Part shown: positions 1 through 6,852 of the stretch, piece by piece
How positions within the stretch are numbered: the stretch's first letter is position 1
Layout: the number at the start of each line of letters is the position of its first letter
From: SYFY01 sp031385325
Lineage (GTDB): Bacteria > Pseudomonadota > Gammaproteobacteria > Pseudomonadales > Azotimanducaceae
Reading direction: 5' to 3'
DNA length: 43,337 nucleotides
Assembly (NCBI GenBank): GCA_031385325.1
Contig: JANNBJ010000218.1
Span: 1 to 43,337, forward strand
Program-made: the position numbers and the translations under genes
The notes under the pieces: generated by a model
Seen by the model: the letters and a program-made list of their open reading frames with translations, nothing else
The model's database searches: none
Told to the model about the DNA's origin: nothing

Positions 1-3
1 CAG

Positions 4-93
4 CGAAAACACTGGGCGTGCTCCCTCCGCGTGCTCGACGTGCTGTCAAGCACGCCTGCGCGCACGCAGGTCCGCGCCACCCAGCGTTTTCAC
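4..93. repeat. Nested inverted repeats at the window edge
   Basis: An imperfect outer inverted repeat (arms about 4-18 and 75-93, both built on GAAAAC/CTGGG) encloses two perfect adjacent hairpins. These are 39-44/49-54 (CGTGCT, loop GTCA) and 55-60/65-70 (CCTGCG, loop CGCA). GCGTGCT also occurs at 17-23 and 29-35, so other pairings are possible. It could be the 3' untranslated structure of a gene beyond the window, a REP-like palindromic element or a folded recombination site. There is no T-run, so it is not a classical terminator. Confidence 0.5.
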
Positions 94-364
94 TACTCTC
101 GACGCCCTCGCTACGATACTTCATGAATAGTGCGGGCTAGAGCAATTACTAATCCTCATGTAACGATCATGTCGGGATGCAAAACTCCCGGGTTTGGATC
201 AATCTGTTTCATACCTGTTGCAATCATGACCTCGGCAGCGTTTGGGGAAGTTTTGATTGATGGGAGCGTCCCATGCCTGACAAAGGGTGGGCCGCCGTTT
301 GTCGAGCGTCTGAATCTGTGTCGTGCAACGAAAACATTCACGGGAAGTACGAAGTAACCAGACC
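94..364 (+). other. Leader region upstream of the two-component operon
   Basis: No conserved gene is visible here. Short open frames exist on both strands but have no recognisable protein features. It must carry the promoter for the regulator-kinase pair, but no convincing -35/-10 pair was found. The sequence before the regulator start (GAAGTAACCAGACC) gives only a weak ribosome binding site. Confidence 0.4.
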
Positions 365-1036
365 ATGAGAATACTCGTCGTGGAGGATTCAGAGCGGCTT
401 CGTAGAGCCATCAGTACTGGCTTGTCAGCGAGCGGATTTGCTGTCGATGTCGCACCGGATGGCGAAGCCGGATTGGCGCTTGCACAACACGCACCGTACG
501 AAGTCATCGTGCTTGATCTGATGTTGCCGAAGCTGGATGGACTGACCATGCTGGATAAGCTGCGTCGCTCCGGTTGTCAGACGCATGTGCTGATCCTGTC
601 GGCCAAGGACGCGATAGATGATCGAGTGAAGGGTCTCAATCTCGGGGCGGATGATTACTTGTCCAAACCGTTTGCCTTTGATGAACTCCTGGCGCGAGTC
701 CGTGCCCTGTGTCGGCGCCAGGAGCAGCAAAAAGACACGGTACTGTGCGTTGGTCTGGTGGCGCTTGATACGATTTCGCGGGTTGTCACGGTGTCTGGCG
801 GTGCCATCGAGCTCTCGCGACTGGAATTTGGGCTCCTCGAACTGCTGCTTCGACGACGAGGGCGTGTCCTGAGCCGTGACTACATCATCGATCAGCTCTA
901 TCCATCAGCCACTGCGCACGAAAGCAATGTGCTGGAAGCGCTGGTGTACAGCGTGCGACGCAAGATTCAACCCAACGGGGCACCGGAAGTCATTCACACG
1001 CGTCGTGGGCAGGGATACATGATCAAGGCCCATTAG
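365..1036 (+). CDS. OmpR/PhoB-family response regulator
   Basis: This is the DNA-binding response regulator of a two-component system, 223 aa. The N-terminal receiver domain (about residues 1-115) has the acidic pair E7/D8, phospho-acceptor D51, switch residue S79 and K101 in LSKPF. The C-terminal winged helix (about 125-220) carries the usual LSRLEFGLLELLLRRRG and YSVRRKI signatures and ends in the HTRRGQGYMI wing. The ATG at 365 is chosen because MRILVVED is the normal N terminus; an in-frame extension upstream adds no domain. The stop codon touches the kinase start codon, so the two are co-transcribed and probably translationally coupled. The signal is unknown. The order resembles QseB/PmrA-type pairs, but a specific name is not supported. 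Confidence 0.95.
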   Translation: MRILVVEDSERLRRAISTGLSASGFAVDVAPDGEAGLALAQHAPYEVIVLDLMLPKLDGLTMLDKLRRSGCQTHVLILSAKDAIDDRVKGLNLGADDYLSKPFAFDELLARVRALCRRQEQQKDTVLCVGLVALDTISRVVTVSGGAIELSRLEFGLLELLLRRRGRVLSRDYIIDQLYPSATAHESNVLEALVYSVRRKIQPNGAPEVIHTRRGQGYMIKAH

Positions 1037-2509
1037 ATGCGCTCGATTCGGCGAGCATTATCGCTGCCGTTGGTTATCGGTGTGCCCGTGCTGGTATTGC
1101 TCGGTGGCGGTTTTTCCTCGTGGTTTGTGGCCGATCGACTCAGTCGCGAGTTCGATAGTTTGTTGTTGATCAAGGCAAGGGATCTCTCGGCATTGGTTCA
1201 ATGGCGAGGTGGTACGAACAAGAAGATGGAATTCAACTTCTCGGATGAATTGATGCCGGAGTTTTCTTCGGAAACCCGGCCAGAATACTTTGAACTCTGG
1301 ACCGAATCAGGGCGCGTCATCGAACGTTCGCGATCGCTGCGCGGCGCCCATCTTCTTCGCAGCCCGAAAAGCATCGATGCACCACAGATCAGAAACGTTG
1401 AGCTCCCCGATGGGCGGTCTGGACGGCTGATCAACCTCGAGTTCACACCTGACGGAGAGGATGTGGTTTCCAGGAGATCCGCGCGCAGAGCCTCAAAGCC
1501 TCGTGATTCGTCAAACCATCATGAAGCGTGGGTGGAAACGCCGAACGTGCGCGTGCATCTGGCGTTGGCGACCAGCACAGTCGAATTGGACCGTTTGATT
1601 CAACAAGTCTTCGGGCTGTATTTCGGCATCACTGCGTTGGTCACCATTGCGATCATCCTGTGGCTGCGTGTTGTGCTGCAGCGTGGACTGCAGCCACTGG
1701 ACGACTTCGCGAACCAGGTGGCAAACATCGGCACGACGAACCTGAGCGAACGACTGACGCTTCTGCAGGAAATCGAAGAGCTGGCGCCACTCAAAGATCG
1801 GACCAACGCCCTGCTTGAGAGCATTGAAGCAGCCCTGGTTCGGGAACGAAATTTTTCAGCCAATGTAGCGCATGAGTTGCGCACGCCGGTGGCCGAGCTC
1901 AAGTGTCTTGCAGAGGTCGGGTTGCTGAATCCGCTTGATTCGGAAGGATCACACGGGTTTCTCATGGATGCCAAAGAAATTGCGGAGAATATGGAGCGAA
2001 TAGTCGAGCAGCTTCTGTCGTTGGCAACAATCGAAGCGGGTGTCCCGGTATCAACCAGGGAATTGTTTGATCCGAGAACTCTTGTCGACGATGTGTGTGC
2101 GAGTCTGTCTGTGAACCTGAACGCCGATCAGCCGAAGCTCATCATCAGACTGCCGACGGGAGCGCTGATTCTGGGTGACCTTGAGAGGCTCACCCTGATG
2201 CTGAGAAACCTGCTTGAAAATGCCATCCAGTACAGTCCGCCCAATACTCCCGTCGAGGTGGATATTGAGGTTGCCGGCCCAGATTGCTGGTCGCTGAGTG
2301 TGACCAATACGGCGGAGGGACTTCGGCAGGCGGATCTTCCGCTCATGTACAACAGGTTTTGGCGCAAGGAGCTGTCGCGTACCAGCGGGAGGCATTCCGG
2401 CCTTGGTCTTGCTTTGGTTAAGTCCTTCGCCCAAGCCCTTGCGCTGGAAGTGACCACCGGTCTGGCCGAGTCCGGTCGGCTGAAGATATCGATCAGCACT
2501 GGATCGTGA
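1037..2509 (+). CDS. Membrane sensor histidine kinase
   Basis: Cognate kinase of the preceding regulator, 490 aa, with its ATG directly after the regulator stop. A first membrane segment (about residues 10-33) and a second (about 192-212) bracket a periplasmic sensor region of about 160 residues. A HAMP-like linker follows, then a HisKA dimerisation helix with the phosphorylated H279 in FSANVAHELRTP. The HATPase domain has its N box at E394/N395 (LLENAIQYSP) and a G2 box, SGLGLALVKS, near residue 453. All catalytic elements are present. The periplasmic domain is not one I recognise, so the stimulus cannot be inferred. A 123-nt gap separates it from the downstream transporter, which may be a target. 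Confidence 0.95.
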   Translation: MRSIRRALSLPLVIGVPVLVLLGGGFSSWFVADRLSREFDSLLLIKARDLSALVQWRGGTNKKMEFNFSDELMPEFSSETRPEYFELWTESGRVIERSRSLRGAHLLRSPKSIDAPQIRNVELPDGRSGRLINLEFTPDGEDVVSRRSARRASKPRDSSNHHEAWVETPNVRVHLALATSTVELDRLIQQVFGLYFGITALVTIAIILWLRVVLQRGLQPLDDFANQVANIGTTNLSERLTLLQEIEELAPLKDRTNALLESIEAALVRERNFSANVAHELRTPVAELKCLAEVGLLNPLDSEGSHGFLMDAKEIAENMERIVEQLLSLATIEAGVPVSTRELFDPRTLVDDVCASLSVNLNADQPKLIIRLPTGALILGDLERLTLMLRNLLENAIQYSPPNTPVEVDIEVAGPDCWSLSVTNTAEGLRQADLPLMYNRFWRKELSRTSGRHSGLGLALVKSFAQALALEVTTGLAESGRLKISISTGS

Positions 2510-2584
2510 AAGGCACCTGTCTGCGTGACGTTACGATTGATCCGAGAGGTCTGTTCGCCTGCAGTTGACCCGGTGTACTGAACA

Positions 2585-2624
2585 CCCCACCATCCCCGCA
2601 GGGGAAAACCAGAACAATGTGGGG
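2585..2624 (+). promoter_or_regulatory. Hairpin able to hide the transporter ribosome binding site
   Basis: CCCCAC at 2585-2590 is complementary to GTGGGG at 2619-2624, which contains the start of the GGGGAGAG Shine-Dalgarno just before the ATG at 2633. A second small stem, CCCC-GCA-GGGG (2594-2604), lies inside the loop. In the mRNA this could restrict translation of the transporter. This is seen in the sequence only; function is inferred. Confidence 0.3.
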
Positions 2625-2632
2625 AGAGTCGG

Positions 2633-4093
2633 ATGCAGACCGGGCAATCTCAGTCAGACAGGCCGCTCGAACGGCAACCGATCTTCTGGTTCTACGGTTC
2701 AGCATCCATCGCCTACGGCATCAAGGACAATGCGTTCAGCTACCTGTTGCTGATCTTTGCCAACAAGGTACTGGGCGTTCCTGGTTATCTTGCCTCCATT
2801 GCCCTGGCTATTGCGATGTTGTGGGATGCCGTATCTGATCTGTTGCTCGGCCATTGGTCCGACAAGACGAGTTCGCGGCTTGGTCGAAGACACCCGTTCA
2901 TGTATGCCGCGCTCCTGGTAGTTCCCGCTTGTTTTTACGCGCTGTTCAACCCCGTGATCGATATCACACCAGAGAATGGCTTCTGGTATGTGCTGACCAT
3001 GGCGCTGCTCATACGAACCGGTACGACGTTATTCGAAGTTCCGTCCACGGCCTTGTTGCCGGATCTGGAGAAGGATTACGACCGACGCAACAAGTGGCTG
3101 GCCTTGCGACATGGTTTTGGCTGGTACGGTGGCAATGGCATTCACACGATCAACTTCTTCTTCTGGGTAGGTGGTTATGGCGTAACCGTGGCGACCGGAT
3201 ACGCGATCTACGGAATCGTTGGTGCGTGTGTCATTGCACTGGCCATTCTGGTGTCCTCACTTGGAACACAACGTGCGGCTGCCGCATTGCCGCGACCCGA
3301 TGACACCTTCAAATTTGGCGAAATCTCCAAGGAAATCCGCCAGATTCTGCAATCACTTCGCAACCGCCACTTTGCTGCGTTGTTCGGGTTCGGGCTGACG
3401 GTTGGTATTGCGAGTGGCCTCGGAACCGCTCTGTATCTCTACAACACCACGTACTTCTTCGGCTTTAGCGGCGCACAAATCGCAACCACGGGCGTCTTCG
3501 TTCTGTTGTCTCCGCTGATCGCCTATTGGGCGGTGCCGTTCTTTTCGCTCCGGCACGGCAAACCGCGGACGGCGATTGGTGCCTTTACCTTTCGTCTGAT
3601 CCTGTATCCGATGCCTTATCTTCTGCTGCTCAATGGCTGGTGGCCAACCATCGGCAGTTGGGAAAGTCTCGCGGTCTACAGCGTATTCATCGTCATGGAA
3701 GTGGTGGGTGTAGTCATTGGCGGTGTCATGGTCGATTCGATGATGGCGGATGTGGTGGAAGACAGTGAAGTAGCGACAAAGCGTCGTTCCGAAGGGCTGT
3801 TCTTCGCCGCGCGAGGATTTGCGGCCAAAGCGGTGTCGGCGGGAGGAATCATTGGTGCCGGGATCATCGTCACCTCGGTGGGGCTGGACTCGATTACCAG
3901 TGCCGCACAGATGACACACGAGATTCGTGTCGACATCGCGTCCACTTTTCTGCCGATCTATCTGGGGTTGTTCGTCATCGCGTTATTCATCATTTCAAGG
4001 TATGGCATCAACCGTGAATTGCATGCACAAAACCTGCGCAAGCTGAATCAGACGGTGGGTACGCCGATTGAAGAGCAGATCGGATCGTCATGA
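2633..4093 (+). CDS. MFS transporter, GPH (sugar:cation symporter) type
   Basis: Integral membrane carrier of 486 aa with about 12 hydrophobic segments. After the first two helices it has the GPH/SLC45 loop signature DAVSDLLLGHWSDKTSSRLG-RRHPF, with the conserved D...D...G..SD....R.GRR pattern. Members of this family move sugars, glycosides or related organic solutes with H+ or Na+; the substrate here cannot be read from sequence. The ATG at 2633 follows GGGGAGAG at a 4-nt spacing, and that site may be masked by an upstream hairpin. Its stop is 13 nt before the likely start of the PhoX-like gene, so the two probably form one transcript, perhaps linking export or uptake with an extracytoplasmic hydrolase. 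Confidence 0.9.
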   Translation: MQTGQSQSDRPLERQPIFWFYGSASIAYGIKDNAFSYLLLIFANKVLGVPGYLASIALAIAMLWDAVSDLLLGHWSDKTSSRLGRRHPFMYAALLVVPACFYALFNPVIDITPENGFWYVLTMALLIRTGTTLFEVPSTALLPDLEKDYDRRNKWLALRHGFGWYGGNGIHTINFFFWVGGYGVTVATGYAIYGIVGACVIALAILVSSLGTQRAAAALPRPDDTFKFGEISKEIRQILQSLRNRHFAALFGFGLTVGIASGLGTALYLYNTTYFFGFSGAQIATTGVFVLLSPLIAYWAVPFFSLRHGKPRTAIGAFTFRLILYPMPYLLLLNGWWPTIGSWESLAVYSVFIVMEVVGVVIGGVMVDSMMADVVEDSEVATKRRSEGLFFAARGFAAKAVSAGGIIGAGIIVTSVGLDSITSAAQMTHEIRVDIASTFLPIYLGLFVIALFIISRYGINRELHAQNLRKLNQTVGTPIEEQIGSS

Positions 4094-4106
4094 TCGAGGT
4101 CAAACG

Positions 4107-6026
4107 GTGAACAAGCCCGGTGAGAACAGTCATGCGCGTCAGCGCAGGGATCAGGCAGCTCATTCGATGCAGCAGATTATCGACAGCAGGCTGTCCCGTC
4201 GGGATCTGATCAAAGGTGCCATGGCCGGAGCGCTGGTGTCGGCGACAGGATGTTCGCCGGAATCGAAGGAGCCTGGGTTACCAATTCAATCTGCTGATCC
4301 TGGTCGATATGCGTTTCCTGAACTTGAGCGCGACGTTTCGCAGGATCAAGCCATCGCCGAAGGTTATACCGCGGACGTACTGATCCGTTGGGGTGATCCG
4401 CTGTTTGCCGACTCGCCGGTCTTCGACCCGCAGCATCTGTCCGCGGCAGCACAGTCCCGGCAGTTCGGACAGAACAATGATTTCGTTGGTTTTGTGCCAC
4501 TCCCGGCTGCAGAGGATGGAGTAGAGCGGGGACTGTTGTGTGTCAATCACGAATACGCATCGTCAAACCTCATGTTTGCCGATTTTTCCTGGGTCTTCCG
4601 CGGTTGGATCACGAATGAAACCTGCGACATCGAACTGGCTGCACATGGCGGCAGTGTTGTTGAAATTGCATTGATCGAGGGTCGCTGGCGTGTGGTGGTG
4701 GGTTCTGCGTTCAATCGCAGGCTGATGGCCCGGGGGACGCCGATGGAGCTTAGCGGACCAGCAGCAGGACACGAGCGCCTGCAAACCGTAGCAGAACCTA
4801 CGGGGACCAGAGTCGACGGCATGATGAGCAATTGTGCTGGGGGTATCACCGCCTGGCACACCTGGTTGAGTGGCGAGGAGAACTTCAACGGCTGTTTTCT
4901 TGGTGAGGTGGATGAGGCACACGCTGAAGCACGTAATCACGCGATTTACGGCATACCCGATGGGTACTACCAATGGGGGCTCTTCTATCCTGAGTTTGAT
5001 GTGGCAGCCGAGCCACGTTCACCCAATCGTTACGGCTGGGTGGTTGAGATCGATCCCCATGAGCCAACTTCGACGCCGAAAAAGCGCACGGCGCTGGGTC
5101 GCATGAAACATGAAGGCGCAGAAAGTATCGTTGCGCGGGACGGCCGGGTGGTGGTGTACATGGGCGATGATTCAAAGTTCGAACATGTGTACAAGTTTGT
5201 GACTGAAGGTCGATTCAATGGTGATGATCGAAAGGCAAACGCTGACCTGCTCGATCAGGGAACACTTTATGTGGCTCGCTTCAACGTCAATGGCACGCTG
5301 AACTGGTTGCCACTCGTCCATGGAGTTGGACCGCTGACTGCGGAGAATGACTTTGCCAGTCAGGCGGATGTGCTCATCGAGACTCGTCGAGCGGCAGACC
5401 TGGTTGGTGCGACGCCCATGGATCGCCCGGAGGACATACAACCGTCCGCGAAGACGGGCAAGGTGTATGTGATGCTCACCAATAACGATGAGCGGATCAC
5501 CGAGCAGATCGATGCGGCCAATCCCCGTGCGGGCAACGTTTTTGGTCACATCATCGAAATCACTGAAGATGGCGGCGATCACACCGCAGATTCCGGTCGC
5601 TGGGATGTGCTGATTCGTGGGGGGGATCCAGGCGACACGTCGGTTGGTGCGCTCTGGCATGCGTCGACCAGTGAAAGCGGTTGGTTCGGCTCGCCGGATA
5701 ACGCAACGTTCGATGCAGCCGGGCGGATGTGGGTAGCGACCGATGGAAACGACGGCGGTGACGGACTGTGGGGTGTCGAGACGGATGGTCCCCTGCGTGG
5801 TGCATCGCGGGCGTTCTATCGAGCGCCGGAGGGCGCGGAGGTGTGTGGCCCCTGTTTCACCCCCGATGGGCAGACGCTGTTCCTGGCCATACAGCATCCG
5901 GGAGACGGGATGCTGGTCGGTTATGACTCGCCGAAGAGTCGCTGGCCGGATTTCAAGGAAGGCGTGCCGCCCCGGCCTTCAGTCGTCGTCATTCGCAGGA
6001 ATGAAAGCAAGCCGTTCAGTGGATAG
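4107..6026 (+). CDS. PhoX-like (DUF839) Tat-exported phosphatase
   Basis: Secreted phosphatase-like protein, about 639 aa, with the PhoX/DUF839 beta-propeller fold. The N terminus has a twin-arginine signal, SRRDLIKGAMAGALVSATGC, matching S-R-R-x-x-x-K. The Cys after the hydrophobic stretch could make it a Tat lipoprotein. The PhoX hallmark NCAGGITAWHTWLSGEE is present, and the later MKHEGAES, FEHVYKF and SPDNATFDAAGRMWVATDG segments fit the family. Known PhoX enzymes use Ca2+ and Fe3+ to hydrolyse phosphomonoesters. I choose the GTG at 4107 because GAGGT lies 6 nt upstream and it avoids overlap with the transporter; an ATG at 4068 in frame would overlap it by 26 nt. ATG 4170 would still keep the Tat motif. 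Confidence 0.88.
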   Translation: MNKPGENSHARQRRDQAAHSMQQIIDSRLSRRDLIKGAMAGALVSATGCSPESKEPGLPIQSADPGRYAFPELERDVSQDQAIAEGYTADVLIRWGDPLFADSPVFDPQHLSAAAQSRQFGQNNDFVGFVPLPAAEDGVERGLLCVNHEYASSNLMFADFSWVFRGWITNETCDIELAAHGGSVVEIALIEGRWRVVVGSAFNRRLMARGTPMELSGPAAGHERLQTVAEPTGTRVDGMMSNCAGGITAWHTWLSGEENFNGCFLGEVDEAHAEARNHAIYGIPDGYYQWGLFYPEFDVAAEPRSPNRYGWVVEIDPHEPTSTPKKRTALGRMKHEGAESIVARDGRVVVYMGDDSKFEHVYKFVTEGRFNGDDRKANADLLDQGTLYVARFNVNGTLNWLPLVHGVGPLTAENDFASQADVLIETRRAADLVGATPMDRPEDIQPSAKTGKVYVMLTNNDERITEQIDAANPRAGNVFGHIIEITEDGGDHTADSGRWDVLIRGGDPGDTSVGALWHASTSESGWFGSPDNATFDAAGRMWVATDGNDGGDGLWGVETDGPLRGASRAFYRAPEGAEVCGPCFTPDGQTLFLAIQHPGDGMLVGYDSPKSRWPDFKEGVPPRPSVVVIRRNESKPFSG

Positions 6027-6118
6027 TGATTGCGGAGTGGGGCGAACGCTCTCACGTCGTGGTTGGCCGGCCTCCATATCAATTCCCGCGAGAGGTGTGG
6101 CTATGGGGAGCCGAAGCT

Positions 6119-6604
6119 CTAACCCTCTTGTTTGTGATAGTTCCGATCAGCCTTCTTGCCACGATAGACGGTCAGATCAATGGCACGCCGGATGAGTGGC
6201 TTGATACGGAACAGGAGTCGCGGTTCGGTCTGCATGTTTCTGACAAAAGACGCCACGCGATCCTGGTTTGCGGGGTTGTCCTGACCGATGTACTTGGTTG
6301 CCAGCAACGTTGATACCGGCCAGATATCGAACTGGTCCGAATGAAGCGCGACGGCGTCACCGTCGATTTCGGCGTGGCGGGCGACCGGTGTCATGGTTTC
6401 GATGCACAGTGAGCAGCGGGGATCGGCAATCAGTTGTTTGCACCAGATACGCGGATAGGTGCCGGTCAGCCAGAAATGCGCTTCATGCCATAACCACCAG
6501 ACGGGCACGGTATAGGGGCGACCATCTTTTCGCAGGGTGGCCAGCACACCGACGAGGGGTTGGTGGAGAAACTCGGCAAGTACTTCATCAGACATCCGTG
6601 GCAA
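6119..6604 (-). CDS. PPOX-fold (pyridoxamine phosphate oxidase-like) flavoprotein
   Basis: Small cytoplasmic protein, 161 aa, of the split-barrel flavin/F420-binding superfamily. The start region (FLHQPLVGVLATLRKDGRPYTVPVWW) is the typical PPOX opening, followed by the LTGTYPRIWCKQLIADPRCSLCIE strand-helix. Such proteins reduce or oxidise small molecules with FMN or F420, or bind heme; the substrate is unknown. The start is probably TTG at 6604, because GGAG lies 7 nt upstream; the next in-frame ATG (6595) has no such site. It converges on the PhoX-like gene across a 92-nt gap and diverges from pyruvate phosphate dikinase. Confidence 0.8.
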   Translation of the reverse strand: MPRMSDEVLAEFLHQPLVGVLATLRKDGRPYTVPVWWLWHEAHFWLTGTYPRIWCKQLIADPRCSLCIETMTPVARHAEIDGDAVALHSDQFDIWPVSTLLATKYIGQDNPANQDRVASFVRNMQTEPRLLFRIKPLIRRAIDLTVYRGKKADRNYHKQEG

Positions 6605-6852
6605 GGTCTGGCTCCAAGGGTGGAAACTCGCTCTGGATTAGAGTCAATTGAACAAACGAGCACAACACCCGGGCGAGTCCTGGGTGGCGCGTAGTGCATG
6701 ACACCCGTCACGTCGACAGGTTCGAGGGATTCAAACGGGCGAGCGGCTTGGTTACAGTGCGGGTCGAGTCCTGTCATGCTCGAACCCATGCATGACCTAG
6801 ACCTGCATCGAATAGTCCATGCATCAACTCAACAAAGTACAGGTAACTTGTC
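6605..6852. other. Divergent intergenic region with CCATGCAT direct repeats
   Basis: This 248-nt spacer separates the divergent PPOX and dikinase genes and must hold both promoters. CCATGCAT occurs at 6786-6793 and 6817-6824, 31 bp apart (about three helix turns), which could be a regulator site upstream of the dikinase. AGGTAA at 6841-6846 is its likely ribosome binding site. No gene, tRNA or terminator was seen. Confidence 0.35.

Noticed and set aside
5172..5897. 241-codon minus-strand frame inside the PhoX-like gene
   Set aside because: Antisense of a conserved beta-propeller; no motif.
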